Source of the DNA: Candidatus Nitrososphaera gargensis Ga9.2
GTDB taxonomy: Archaea > Thermoproteota > Nitrososphaeria > Nitrososphaerales > Nitrososphaeraceae
Direction: 5' to 3'
DNA: 64,000 nt
Assembly (NCBI RefSeq): GCF_000303155.1
Contig: NC_018719.1
Coordinates: 2,604,001-2,668,000 of the forward strand
Shown here: positions 26,117-35,458 of the stretch, piece by piece
Layout: each line of letters begins with the position of its first letter
Numbering within the stretch: the first letter of the stretch is position 1
Notes under the pieces: model-generated
What the model was told of the DNA's origin: nothing
The model's input: only the letters and a program-made list of their open reading frames with translations
The model's database searches: none
Translations under genes and position numbers: made by a program

Positions 26117-26716
26117 TTATTTGATATTTGATTTTGGAATTATGTCTAGTGGATGGTGGATCTTTCCCTCTAGGAATTTGATCACCCCAGATTTAATGAG
26201 TTCTAAAGTAAATTGCGGATAGCTTTGCAAATGTGCCACAAGTTCTTCTCTTTGCCTTGCATCAATAAAGCTGCGGCCGCCAACCTTTGTGCGTTGTCTA
26301 TTATTATTCAGCAGTTGTTGAAGGAGACTCTTTCTTACTTCTATGTCCAATTCCTCAAGCGAGCAAGCCACCAGTATTCCGATATCCGATAAGCTATAGC
26401 ACGGTATTCCCGTCATTTGATATATTCTAGGCCCTCTGATAGAGGGTATGTTTCCATTTTCGATCACAATTCCGCTTGGAATCAGACAACTATTTAGCTC
26501 GTTCATTATATGGTTGTAGGCATTTTTCCAAGTTATTCCTAATTTCTTGGCGATAACTTTTGCGAGAGCACTTCTTGTCATGCTTGATACATGCAGCGCC
26601 AATGATGCAATTATGAGGCGTTGGTATATCCCGCGGTTCGGCACCGAAGTACTCTGCGTTGCTCTTGGAAAAAGACAGATCTTTTTCTTGGCAAGATCAG
26701 TGTCATCAACAAGCAT
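26117..26716 (-). CDS. wHTH-like protein between amoC and amt; paralogue of 28800-29396
   Basis: 199 residues from ATG 26716. The middle (about 45-85) looks like a winged or tri-helical DNA-binding region: TRSALAKVIAKKLGITWKNA followed by YNHIMNELNSCLIPSGIV. A conserved block GIPCYSLSDIGILVACSLEE and a C-terminal block YPQFTLELIKSGVIKFLEGK also appear, in order, in the protein at 28800. The two genes flank amt, on opposite strands. I do not recognise the family; a role as a transcription factor for ammonia genes is inference from fold and position. Confidence 0.65.
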   Translation of the reverse strand: MLVDDTDLAKKKICLFPRATQSTSVPNRGIYQRLIIASLALHVSSMTRSALAKVIAKKLGITWKNAYNHIMNELNSCLIPSGIVIENGNIPSIRGPRIYQMTGIPCYSLSDIGILVACSLEELDIEVRKSLLQQLLNNNRQRTKVGGRSFIDARQREELVAHLQSYPQFTLELIKSGVIKFLEGKIHHPLDIIPKSNIK

Positions 26717-26942
26717 TAGCTAATCCATCTCGACAATAAACATAAGACGATTCATGTATTTTTGTATTTGTCACTATCAAGGTGGTAGTAGTAGCACGCT
26801 CATTGCCATTCCCCATTATTATTGTTGCAACAATAAGACATGCATATAATGTATGCATGCATCTGTATTTTGTTATTGCTTTTATTATCATTATCATCAT
26901 AGAAAATAAAATATAAAAAAAGAAGAAAAAGGTAAGTTTTCC

Positions 26943-28502
26943 TTACCCTGTCACGTACGCCCTTTCTCCGTGCTGCGCCAAGTCAAGGCCTATCTCTTCT
27001 TCCTTTGGAGTGACCCTTATGCCTCCTGGCCACACTACATCCATTACCTTGATAATGATTGCAGTGATGCCCATTGCCCATGCTAGAGCTGCAAACGCGC
27101 CAACAGCGTTTTCATACAGCTGGGCAGGGTTGCCGAATGCTAGGCCATTGTCGCCCCAAGGCGTAAACCTCTGTTCTGCAAATGTCCCGGTAAGAAGCGC
27201 GCCTATCAAGCCTCCAATGCCATGTATTGCCCAAGTGTCCAGTGCGTCATCCCACTTTCTTCTGTTCTTGAATGTAACTGCGTAGTAACAGCCTATCCCT
27301 GCCGCAATTCCAATAACAATTGCCGACATTGGCGATACAAAGCCAGAAGCTGGCGTGATTGCCACAAGCCCTGCTACTGCACCAGATGCTGCACCAACCG
27401 TCGAGGGCCTTCCAGTGTGTCCCCACGAGACCAAAGCCCATGTTACTGCTGCCATGCCTGTTGCAATCTGGGTTGCAACGAATGCACTCGTGGCGTTCGT
27501 AGCTGCCGCAGCTGCCGAACCAGCGTTGAAGCCGAACCAGCCAAACCACAGTAGAGCTGCACCGAGCACTACCAGAGATACATTGTGCGGCTCCATTGGC
27601 ATCTTGCCATATCCCAGCCTGCGTCCAAGCATGAGGGCAATTACAAGTCCAGACCAGCCAGACGTGATGTGTATGACCGTTCCGCCTGCAAAGTCTAGAG
27701 CGCCAAGGCATCCTCCCCATCCAAAGCCACAGTATCCAGGGGTTCTTCCATAGTTGTCAGTTGCAGTGATTTGCCAAGTCCAGTGTGCTGCAAAGTCATA
27801 GACAAACGTTGCCCAGATTACGATAAAGATAATGAACGCGCTGAACTTCATCCTCTCTGCAAGTGATGCTACAATCAGTGCTGGAGTGATGATGGCGAAC
27901 ATCATCTGGAACACCATGTATGTCTGGTGTGGGATAGCATTCCGACCGCCGTCGCTGTTGATGCCATAGTACGCATTGGACGGAACGTCATGGAGCACGT
28001 TCTGCAGGCCAACCCAAGAAAAGTCGCCAATAAAGCCCTGTCCTGTTGCGTCTGGGCCAAAAGCCAGACTATATCCCCACAGAACCCATTGTACAGCAAT
28101 TACACCAGTTGTGATAAAGACCATGTGGATTGTATTTACGGCGTTTTTCTGTCTGGCCAAGCCCCCATAGAACATTGCAAGGCCGGCTGGGGTCATTACG
28201 AGCACCAGCGCTGCCGCTGTCATCATCCATGCGTTGTCTCCAGGGCTTACCTCGCAAGGCACAAGGGCCATATTTCCTTCCTCATCTTCCACTTCATCTG
28301 CTGCTGTTATCGCTCCGTCCCCATTTTGATCTATGAAGCAGTGATATGGCACTGCCGGGTCGTTGGCCGTATAAGCAAACGCATCTTGAGGCAGAGCTGA
28401 GCCAGTAGAGAACAACAATAACGACGCTACTGCTACAACCATTATTTCCAGTGTTCCCAATTTTGTCCTCTTTTTTGTAATTCCTAATGCGTCAAAATGC
28501 AT
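26943..28502 (-). CDS. amt: ammonium transporter (Amt family)
   Basis: 519 residues. A signal-like N-terminal helix (about 18-45) and an extracellular stretch with an EF-hand-like loop (DQNGDGAITAAD, about residues 58-69) precede the 11-helix Amt core. Typical core segments are AGLAMFYGGLARQKN, the conserved DFAGGTVIHITSGWSGLV, and NAGSAAAAATNATSAF with the His-containing WAIHGIGGLIGALLTG. It takes up ammonium across the membrane. A promoter-like TATAAAAAATAA lies just upstream (about 28525). Nearby is amoC, so its product feeds the same metabolism. The EF-hand loop is discussed separately. Confidence 0.93.
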   Translation of the reverse strand: MHFDALGITKKRTKLGTLEIMVVAVASLLLFSTGSALPQDAFAYTANDPAVPYHCFIDQNGDGAITAADEVEDEEGNMALVPCEVSPGDNAWMMTAAALVLVMTPAGLAMFYGGLARQKNAVNTIHMVFITTGVIAVQWVLWGYSLAFGPDATGQGFIGDFSWVGLQNVLHDVPSNAYYGINSDGGRNAIPHQTYMVFQMMFAIITPALIVASLAERMKFSAFIIFIVIWATFVYDFAAHWTWQITATDNYGRTPGYCGFGWGGCLGALDFAGGTVIHITSGWSGLVIALMLGRRLGYGKMPMEPHNVSLVVLGAALLWFGWFGFNAGSAAAAATNATSAFVATQIATGMAAVTWALVSWGHTGRPSTVGAASGAVAGLVAITPASGFVSPMSAIVIGIAAGIGCYYAVTFKNRRKWDDALDTWAIHGIGGLIGALLTGTFAEQRFTPWGDNGLAFGNPAQLYENAVGAFAALAWAMGITAIIIKVMDVVWPGGIRVTPKEEEIGLDLAQHGERAYVTG

Positions 28503-28606
28503 ATGGTCGTATGTTCGAGCAGGCGTATAAAAAATAATAGAATATCTCTATTGCCATAAATGAAATTATAAGCTAAACCCGCTAGACATAAAAATAACTT
28601 TCATCC

Positions 28607-28720
28607 TCATGTCCAAGTTATTCCACTATTTCTATGGCATACTGGACAATTTATTTTTGGACCGATCTCTTGTAAAGAAATTTCATGAAAATGTTGAAAC
28701 CATCTAATATAATACAGCAA
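28607..28720 (-). CDS. possible 37-aa zinc-knuckle protein (TTG start)
   Basis: TTG 28720 to TGA 28607: LLYYIRWFQHFHEISL, then GPKINCPVCHRNSGITWT. One CPVC plus His residues. It lies in the region between the amt start and the 28800 gene. No ATG or Shine-Dalgarno sequence. Weak support. Confidence 0.3.
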   Translation of the reverse strand: MLYYIRWFQHFHEISLQEIGPKINCPVCHRNSGITWT

Positions 28721-28799
28721 TTGTGCTAGGCACTTTGTTATTACAGTAAAAAAGGATTAAGAGGCTTATAATCATAAAAAATTATTAGGGAATATAGAC

Positions 28800-29396
28800 A
28801 TGGTCGGTGAGCGAGGTGCCAAGCCTCTCCTTATCCATACCTTTTACAAAAGCAAGAGGGCGATCTGCTCAAAGGGAGTCAAGCAAAGGCTGATAATCAA
28901 GCTGCTAGCGTCGCAAAAAAGCTACTATTATCCTTCTTCCAAGCCAGATATCACAAGGGGTGTACTTGCAAAATATCTGTCGGATAAACTTGGCATCTCT
29001 GCTGTGAATGCATATCATTATGTCTTCAAAGAGCTAGACGAATGCCTTGTGCCTAATGGATTCGTAGAGGAGCACGGCGCTGTTGCTACTGGAAAAGGGC
29101 CTGGTTTGCTACAGAAAACCGGGATACCCTGCTATCGTCTTACTCTGTTGGGCATGCTTGTTGCCTCGACTTTAGAAGACGAGTTTGATTTGCAAAAGAG
29201 AATAGAACTTGTTAGACATTACCTAAAGTCGAAAAAAGTTTTGGATACTAATGAATTTTCCTCTATCGAAGAACTTTTGTTACGTCTACAAAGATACCCG
29301 CAAAAAACTCTTGAACTGATCAGGTATTCGGTAATGGAATACATTAATGGGAAAACAAGAAATCCTTTGGACTCCATAAAAAGACAATGGCAGTAA
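28800..29396 (+). CDS. wHTH-like protein beside amt; paralogue of 26117-26716
   Basis: 198 residues from ATG 28800. The middle region TRGVLAKYLSDKLGISAVNA, YHYVFKELDECLVPNGFV resembles that of 26117-26716 with matching spacing, as do GIPCYRLTLLGMLVASTLED and YPQKTLELIRYSVMEYINGK. The N-terminal 40 residues differ. Divergent from amt (start codons 298 bp apart), so it could sense the same promoter region. The regulator role is inferred. Confidence 0.65.
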   Translation: MVGERGAKPLLIHTFYKSKRAICSKGVKQRLIIKLLASQKSYYYPSSKPDITRGVLAKYLSDKLGISAVNAYHYVFKELDECLVPNGFVEEHGAVATGKGPGLLQKTGIPCYRLTLLGMLVASTLEDEFDLQKRIELVRHYLKSKKVLDTNEFSSIEELLLRLQRYPQKTLELIRYSVMEYINGKTRNPLDSIKRQWQ

Positions 29397-29629
29397 AACA
29401 GCCACATACCAAAGTTGCCATAAAAACAACAATAATAGCGTCAATGGCGCGCTTCACTGGTATACGTTGTTATCATCTTATTTTGTTTCGCGCCAGCAAT
29501 TCTCTGCTAGTGAGGGTGTGGCGTCGTTGTTGTCATCATCCTGTCCGCCTGAAATATTTTGGCTGTGTCCTTCAGAGGTGCAGGAACCCTATCCGTTATA
29601 GCCTATGACTGCACTATTACGATTTGCTA

Positions 29630-30490
29630 ATGAAAGAAGAACATCATCATCCCACGGGCAGAGGCAACAGCATGTTAAATGATCCTCCTGCCGGAAAAGA
29701 GAGCCATGCTCCGTCATCATCCCGTCTGCATCCTACTACTGCTACCACTACCACTGTCGCTCTAAGGCTGGAAAATGTAAAGAAAGTGTTTGATTCGCGC
29801 TCGGCTTCAGCCAAAAAAGTGGTGGCCCTTGACGGCATCAGCTTTGAAATAAAGAAGGGCGAGTTTGTCTCTATAGTCGGCCCCTCGGGCAGCGGCAAGT
29901 CCACCCTCCTGAACATCATAGGAGCCCTTGATAGGCCCACTGCCGGAAAGGTGTTCATAAACGGGCAAGACATCTTTCTGCTAGATGACACAAGGCTTTC
30001 TGATATCAGAAACCGCTTGATCGGATTCATCTTCCAATCATACAACCTTGTCAATAGAATGTCTGTCCAAGAAAATGTCGAGTTTCCGGCAGTCTTTTCC
30101 CCAGCGAGACCATCATCATTCTCTTTTGACAAAAGTGCCCGGGCACTGGAGCTGCTTGAAATCCTTGGGATAAAGGACAAGGCAAAGCAAAAGCCGGTGG
30201 ACCTGAGCGGAGGGGAGCAGCAAAGGGTGGCGATTGCAAGAGCCCTGATAAACGACCCGGCTCTAGTCTTGGCAGACGAGCCTACTGGAAACCTTGACAC
30301 CAAGACTGGAAGAGAGGTATTTGATCTTCTCAGGATGCTGTCTGATAGGTTTGGCACCACGGTTGTAATGGTCACGCATAATCTGGAGCTGGCAGGCATG
30401 ACTGACAAGTCGATCTATATCCGGGACGGGAGGGTGGAGAAGGAAGAAAAATGTCGCGCACCGCCGCGACAGGAGCCAGCTAAGGCATGA
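29630..30490 (+). CDS. ABC transporter ATP-binding protein (MacB/LolD type)
   Basis: The ATG at 29630 (MKEEHHHPTGRGN) is preferred to a TTG two codons upstream. 286 residues. A polar His/Ser-rich N-terminus of about 45 residues is followed by a complete ABC domain: Walker A GPSGSGKST, Q-loop FIFQSYNLVNRMS, signature LSGGEQQRVAIARAL, Walker B ALVLADEPTGNLD and H-loop VTHN. It is the ATPase of an export-type MacB-like system. It overlaps the next gene by ATGA, so both form an operon. Confidence 0.9.
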   Translation: MKEEHHHPTGRGNSMLNDPPAGKESHAPSSSRLHPTTATTTTVALRLENVKKVFDSRSASAKKVVALDGISFEIKKGEFVSIVGPSGSGKSTLLNIIGALDRPTAGKVFINGQDIFLLDDTRLSDIRNRLIGFIFQSYNLVNRMSVQENVEFPAVFSPARPSSFSFDKSARALELLEILGIKDKAKQKPVDLSGGEQQRVAIARALINDPALVLADEPTGNLDTKTGREVFDLLRMLSDRFGTTVVMVTHNLELAGMTDKSIYIRDGRVEKEEKCRAPPRQEPAKA

Positions 30491-31821
30491 AGGTCACTGA
30501 AACGTTCAGGATTTCTTTCAAGGCGCTTGGAGACAGAAAAGTCAGGACTTCGCTGACGATCCTGATGGTGATCGTGGGCAGCAGTCTCATGGTGACGCTC
30601 AACGGCATAGTGGCAGGGCTTGGCCAGTTTGCTATGGATGTTTTCAGCAAGCTCGCTCCAAACATACTGTTTATCACGAGCATCCCTCTAGGTGGTTCGG
30701 AGACAGAAGGGGGCGATGCTGGTGGCGACGATGGCGGCCCGCCTTCGTTCCTTGGCCAAGGGCTCGTGTCAGTCCCTGCAATAACCCTTGACCAAGCTGT
30801 CGTAGAGAAGCTAGAGTCGCTGCCCCATGTCAGCAGCGTCATCCCTTCGTATCAGGGAAGAATCACGGTCTCTGTGGAGAACGAATCCCAGAGCGCAAGC
30901 GTGCTGTCCATGCAACCCGAGAACCTCGAGATCATTGCGCCCGCTCTGGAATTTGTAGAAGGATCAAATGTGAGCCCGGAAGACAGGTCGGCGATCTATC
31001 TTCCGCTGTCTATTGCTAACAAGCTGTGGGGCCTATCGGAAGCGGATGATGGCGACGACAACATATCAGCAGCCGCCGCTGCTGCGGCAAAAATAGGCCG
31101 GCAAGTAGAAGTTACCTACACGTACATCGATCTGGCGACTGCGTCGCGGCAGTCACGATCAGAAACGTTCACCGTGGCTGGCATAATGGAGCCAGTAGGA
31201 AACCCGACGATCGACAGGGCAGTCGTATTCAACCTAGACGCGGGCAACGAACTCCTTGGAAAATCCGGCAGGTATGATTCGCTGTTTGTGGCGGCAGACA
31301 GCACGGACAATGTCGAGCAGGTCGAGAAAGAGATAAGGAACCTCTATGGCCCCGATATTGGCATAACGACTTCAGAGGCGATACTTCAGACAATCCAAGA
31401 GTTTGCCGCAGGATTTGGCAGTGTCATTTCAAGCATTGCGCTGGTAGCCCTTCTGGTCGGCTCGGTGGGAATAGTCACCACCATGTATACGTCTGTCACG
31501 GAAAGGACGCGGGAGATAGGCGTTATGAAAGCCATTGGCGCAAGGGATCGGAACGTGCTTGCCCTCTTTCTTGCAGAGGCGGCCATAATTGGGATTATTG
31601 GCGCAAGCGTAGGGCTCGTGGTAGGGGTGCTGGAAGGCTATGGTGTTTTGTCCCTCTTTGCTTCAAACCTATTTTCCTCGGCTGAAGTGACGCCACGCTA
31701 TCCTTTGAGCGATCTTGCCAAAGTCTGGTGGATATCGCTGGGGTTGAGCGTTGCAGCAGGCCTGTACCCGGCTTGGAAAGCATCGAGGCTATCGCCGATA
31801 GTCGCGCTGAGAAGGGACTGA
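30487..31821 (+). CDS. MacB-like ABC permease (FtsX family)
   Basis: 444 residues. One N-terminal helix (about 20-42), a large extracytoplasmic domain (about 43-310, with a Gly/Asp-rich loop GGDAGGDDGGPP), and three C-terminal helices with the FtsX motif SVTERTREIGVMKAIGARD and the last segment ASRLSPIVALRRD. Start codon overlaps the stop of the ATPase (ATGA). Together they form a type VII-like exporter; the cargo is unknown. No periplasmic adaptor gene is adjacent. Confidence 0.88.
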   Translation: MKVTETFRISFKALGDRKVRTSLTILMVIVGSSLMVTLNGIVAGLGQFAMDVFSKLAPNILFITSIPLGGSETEGGDAGGDDGGPPSFLGQGLVSVPAITLDQAVVEKLESLPHVSSVIPSYQGRITVSVENESQSASVLSMQPENLEIIAPALEFVEGSNVSPEDRSAIYLPLSIANKLWGLSEADDGDDNISAAAAAAAKIGRQVEVTYTYIDLATASRQSRSETFTVAGIMEPVGNPTIDRAVVFNLDAGNELLGKSGRYDSLFVAADSTDNVEQVEKEIRNLYGPDIGITTSEAILQTIQEFAAGFGSVISSIALVALLVGSVGIVTTMYTSVTERTREIGVMKAIGARDRNVLALFLAEAAIIGIIGASVGLVVGVLEGYGVLSLFASNLFSSAEVTPRYPLSDLAKVWWISLGLSVAAGLYPAWKASRLSPIVALRRD

Positions 31822-31911
31822 CGTGCGACGAGAATCAGGACACACTCTGGACGCCGATACTACAATTGCTTTCGAGTACATAAATGAAACAGATGCGCTG
31901 CGTTATTACTA

Positions 31912-32130
31912 CTACTTGTTCATCCGCAGCACGTCAACCTGCCCGCTGTGCAGCCAGTCCTTCAGCTCTTCATGGGTCGGCTTTAGGTCGTGCTTGCCAG
32001 CCAAGTGAAGATGCAAAAGGACATAGTTTATCTGGTTGAGCAACGGTTTGTTTGCTTCGTCGCCCTTGCGAGCCTTTGTCTTCAAGTCAGCTGGAACAGT
32101 TCTCCACCAGTCATCAAACTTGCGTACCAT
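31912..32130 (-). CDS. conserved-looking 72-aa protein
   Basis: ATG 32130 (MVRKFDDWWRTVPAD) is preferred to TTG 32136. Aromatic and charged, with FDDWW, YVLLHLHLAGKHDL and HEELKDWLHSG. No metal site or membrane helix. The composition is that of a real protein. Function unknown. Confidence 0.55.
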   Translation of the reverse strand: MVRKFDDWWRTVPADLKTKARKGDEANKPLLNQINYVLLHLHLAGKHDLKPTHEELKDWLHSGQVDVLRMNK

Positions 32131-32245
32131 AGCCAATAAAGCTGCTGCAAGTACTTTAACGTTTCAAAATGGCGCAATTCTTTGGAAGAATGTTGTTGGA
32201 CGTATGAACATCTACCTACTTATTCTAGGTGCGCGCCTGTATTGT

Positions 32246-32638
32246 ATGGCAGGCGCGACAGAAACGATCACGATCCGCTACAAGAACAATCTGCCGCTGG
32301 TCAGCATGGGGATCATTGATGCGGGCAGCAACAAAAAAATAGTGATCGACGCCCACCTTGACTTTGCCTCCTCAAAGACAATAATACCCACGTACATTGC
32401 AAACGAGATGAACCTTTCGTACGCAGGGAGCGACGAGACGGTGACTGGCGCGGGGATAATCCACATCCCCTACTATGAAGTATCCATAGAGATATTCGGC
32501 AGGCTGTACGACGGCGTGCACGTGGGCTGCCTTGACCTGCCGGAGAGGACGCCGACAACCGCGCTCTTGGGCAGAGACCTGCTTGATAACTTTCGCATTT
32601 GCCTTGACGGTAGAAAAAAGGAAATTACAGTGTGCTGA
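32246..32638 (+). CDS. retropepsin-like protein, atypical active site
   Basis: The ATG at 32246 (MAGATETITIRY) is chosen among several in frame; an upstream ATG at 32204 adds a hydrophobic piece. The body resembles aspartyl-protease-like (retropepsin/gag-type) proteins: IDAHLDFASSKTIIPTYIANEM, ...GAGIIHIPYYEVSIEIFG and TALLGRDLLDNFRICLDG. The catalytic triplet, usually DTG or DSG, reads DFA here, so activity is doubtful. Alone. Confidence 0.6.
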   Translation: MAGATETITIRYKNNLPLVSMGIIDAGSNKKIVIDAHLDFASSKTIIPTYIANEMNLSYAGSDETVTGAGIIHIPYYEVSIEIFGRLYDGVHVGCLDLPERTPTTALLGRDLLDNFRICLDGRKKEITVC

Positions 32639-32702
32639 TACAATACTCATGGCTGAAAGGCGGCTTGTGCTTCCCTGACCTTGCAGGACTCTTCAACCTG
32701 TT

Positions 32703-33090
32703 TCACACCTTCATATGCGCTATTGCGCCATGCCACGCGTCCCATCTGGCTACATCATCCCGTTTAAGGGAGCAGACATAGTAAGGAGGCGGTGTCAGGG
32801 CAAGCTCTCTAGGGATAACCTGCATCTCTATCCTGCAGTGCCCGTTGTCCTGCCAGCCTGTAACGTTTTTGCCTGCAATGAATTGGACAGAGCTCCATAA
32901 CCAAGCAGGATGCTGCTTGGCTGACAGTTTCTGATTATCATTTCTCGGCGCAGCTAAAGTTAGTGCATGGATCGTCTGCGGGGAACGTTGTTGTAATTGT
33001 GTTTATTGATTGGATGAATAGCAACGGGAAGGCCACGGCAGCTGCCACGCCAAGGTCAATTATCATTATCATGTATACAACCCAGCTCAT
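32703..33090 (-). pseudogene. membrane-anchored protein broken by one frameshift
   Basis: ATG 33090 opens a 50-residue frame: a membrane helix (MIMIIDLGVAAAVAFPLLFI) and DDPCTNFSCAEK, then TGA at 32938. Removing one base in the AAATGAT there joins it to NQKLSAKQHPAWLWSSVQF, GKNVTGWQDNGHCRIEMQV and HGAIAHMKV ending at 32703. The joined length is 388 nt, one base more than a multiple of three, and the second part has no start codon, which supports a single indel. Function unknown. Confidence 0.55.
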
Positions 33091-33199
33091 CGCCCGTTGT
33101 TAGAAAGTGCTACGGCATTGTAATTAAAACTAGTTTGATAGGCAGTAGCAGCGACAGCAAAGCAGAAAAGCCGGCTACTGCTAAAAATAATGGCACATA

Positions 33200-33535
33200 A
33201 TGTCGCTTGGTGAAATGAAGTGCGAGCCCTGCCGTGGAGGCATGCCTCCACTCACCGACGAAGAGATCGAGCAGTACCACCGGCAGACTCGGAGCTGGTC
33301 AGTTATAGAAAAGGATGGGATAAAGCGGCTTGAAAAGTCCTTCAAGTTCAAGGATTTTGCGCAGGCGCTTGCCTTTACAAACAAGGTAGGCGAGCTTGCA
33401 GAGAAAGAGGGTCACCACCCGGACATACTGACAGAGTGGGGAAGGGTCACGGTCACTTGGTGGACCCACAAGATAAAAGGGCTCCACAGGAACGACTTTA
33501 TCATGGCCGCCAAGACAGATGCTCTTGCAGCCTAA
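33200..33535 (+). CDS. phhB: pterin-4a-carbinolamine dehydratase (DCoH-like)
   Basis: 111 residues, normal size. Hallmarks are EGHHPDIL, VTVTWWTHKI and GLHRNDFIMAAKTD, with the His-His motif of the active site. The enzyme dehydrates 4a-carbinolamine tetrahydrobiopterin and related pterins. A short Cys-containing N-terminal region (MKCEPCRGG) precedes the domain. In archaea without phenylalanine hydroxylase its pterin partner is unclear. Single gene, followed by a ferredoxin after about 95 bp. Confidence 0.85.
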   Translation: MSLGEMKCEPCRGGMPPLTDEEIEQYHRQTRSWSVIEKDGIKRLEKSFKFKDFAQALAFTNKVGELAEKEGHHPDILTEWGRVTVTWWTHKIKGLHRNDFIMAAKTDALAA

Positions 33536-33630
33536 GTATATGCCTTGTCAGCGCTGTGTCTCTAGAATACACATCTAATAGAACTTGGTTGTGTAAGCCA
33601 TAAAAACAATACATTTCAGAGTGGAATAAT

Positions 33631-34167
33631 ATGCCAATCGATGCGGATTTTCCAAGGAATCACCAAGTGATAGGCAAACATCAGCACTCAGATGGAGAAC
33701 ATTTTCATTTCGTCTGGGGTCCTGGGGCCGCTAAAGAAGCTGCAGAAAATGAGGAGGTCAAGGCAGCGTATCAGGCCCGGGGGGAGGAATTAGCTCCAAT
33801 AGGTGTTCATGGCACGATGGTCGCCATTGACTGGGATTCCTGTATAGCCGACGGCGCGTGCATCGAAGCCTGTCCAGTTCAGGTGTTTCAATGGTATAGG
33901 ACAGAAAATGATGTCCCTGCCACACAGATGGCAAATGCTACAAGCGCAGGCACTGGCAGCTCTGTCAAAGAAGAGCGCAAGGACTACACAGACAAGGCAG
34001 ACCCAATAAGGGAACATGATTGCATATGGTGCATGGCATGCGTCTCTGTCTGCCCGCCACAGGCTGTCAAGGTAGACCAGTCGAATCTAGAGTTCCATGA
34101 AAAGGCTTCAGGAACGTTCAACGAAGCTTTGGCAAAGGGAAGCGCACCACCACCTCATGCGCACTAG
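33631..34167 (+). CDS. zinc-containing 7Fe-type ferredoxin
   Basis: 178 residues. N-terminal region with His residues for zinc (IGKHQHSDGEHFHFVW). The core carries CIADGACIEACPVQVF (three cysteines plus Asp in place of the second, a 3Fe-4S type) and, after a long insertion, DCIWCMACVSVCPPQA (4Fe-4S). This is the layout of archaeal Zn-ferredoxins that serve as electron carriers in oxo-acid oxidoreductases. A trailing AKGSAPPPHAH tail is flexible. Confidence 0.88.
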   Translation: MPIDADFPRNHQVIGKHQHSDGEHFHFVWGPGAAKEAAENEEVKAAYQARGEELAPIGVHGTMVAIDWDSCIADGACIEACPVQVFQWYRTENDVPATQMANATSAGTGSSVKEERKDYTDKADPIREHDCIWCMACVSVCPPQAVKVDQSNLEFHEKASGTFNEALAKGSAPPPHAH

Positions 34168-34405
34168 GATCATTTTATTACATATTTTTGTTTTAACAGC
34201 CCTATTTCAGAAACGAGAGATCAAAGCCTTATTTTGCATAATGCATACTAGTAGTAGTGATCCGAAAGTCGGGTCTCTATTAGCGGTTCTGATCTGGTTT
34301 GGATAATAATACAGCAAAAGCCTGCCAGATCGGAACCATCTAAGCTGCAAGAAGTGTTTATTACAGCCTCCTTCTTTCGATAAGGCAGTAGTAGTGGTTA
34401 GTGAT

Positions 34406-35341
34406 ATGCCCAACCCCTTCTTTGACAAGGACATTGTTTCGATCAAGGATTTCACAAAGGATGACTTGGAGTACGTCTTTGAGTCTACCGACACGATAAG
34501 CCGGCTAAAGCATTCAGAGAGGGGCGAGCTTGGCAAGGGCAGGACGCTTGGCTACATTTTCTACGAGCCATCGACCCGGACGAGGATGAGCTTTGAGGCT
34601 GCGATGGCGTCGCTTGGCGGGAGCTCCATCGGCATTGCAGATTTAAAGTCGTCGTCGGTGGAAAAAGGCGAGAGCCTTGCAGACACTATCAGGATCATCG
34701 ACCTTTATTCAGACGTCATTGTTCTCCGGCACCCGATGGACGGCTCTAGCAGGTTTGCTGCAGAATTGTCGCAGAACCCCATCATAAATGCCGGAAGTGG
34801 GAGCGAGGAGCACCCCACCCAGGCGCTCTTGGACATGTACACGATGCTGAAGGAGAAGGGAAGGATAGGCGGGCTGTCGATTGCCATAGTGGGCGACCTG
34901 AAGTACGGGAGGACCGTGTACTCGCTGCTGTACGGCCTTGCCAACTATGACGTTGATGTGCACCTTGTGTCGCCCCCGACATTGCAGGTAAGGAAAGAGT
35001 CGATCTATGAGCTGCAAGGAAGGATGAAGATAAAGGAGCACAGCGAGCTTGATGAGGTGCTTGCCGAGGCCGACGTGATCTATGTCACCAGAATCCAGCG
35101 TGAGCGGTTCCCCGATCCGCAAGAGTACGAAAAGGTCAAAGGCACATACACCATTGACGAAAAGATGCTGGCAAAGGCAAAGCCGGACGTAGCGGTGATG
35201 CACCCACTGCCGCGCCTTGACGAGATTTCGCACGCTATCGACCACACGAAGAACGCGATATATTTCAAGCAGGCTTCCTATGGCAAAGAGCTGAGGGCCG
35301 CGCTGCTGGCGCTCATGCTGAACGAAAGCCTGCCGGGCTAA
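34406..35341 (+). CDS. pyrB: aspartate carbamoyltransferase catalytic subunit
   Basis: 311 residues from ATG 34406. Conserved motifs: carbamoyl-phosphate loop PSTRTRMSFEAAM, EHPTQALLDMYT, VGDLKYGRTVYSL and MHPLPRLDEI. It catalyses the first committed step of pyrimidine synthesis. The regulatory subunit gene pyrI, often next to it in archaea, is not downstream; that space holds an IS element and a disrupted yjbQ. Confidence 0.93.
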   Translation: MPNPFFDKDIVSIKDFTKDDLEYVFESTDTISRLKHSERGELGKGRTLGYIFYEPSTRTRMSFEAAMASLGGSSIGIADLKSSSVEKGESLADTIRIIDLYSDVIVLRHPMDGSSRFAAELSQNPIINAGSGSEEHPTQALLDMYTMLKEKGRIGGLSIAIVGDLKYGRTVYSLLYGLANYDVDVHLVSPPTLQVRKESIYELQGRMKIKEHSELDEVLAEADVIYVTRIQRERFPDPQEYEKVKGTYTIDEKMLAKAKPDVAVMHPLPRLDEISHAIDHTKNAIYFKQASYGKELRAALLALMLNESLPG

Positions 35342-35458
35342 TCCGGCACTTTTCTCAAGAGTACACATATCATTAAAGAAAGAGATATGTCCCTCCAACA
35401 TGATGGTGTAGAATGTCATGCCGGTCAGCACGAGCACCGTCGCCTTGAAGTCAAAAGG

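Noticed and set aside
29647-30408. 254-residue minus-strand frame over the ABC ATPase
   Set aside because: Antisense to a clear Walker A/B protein; no coherent motif of its own.
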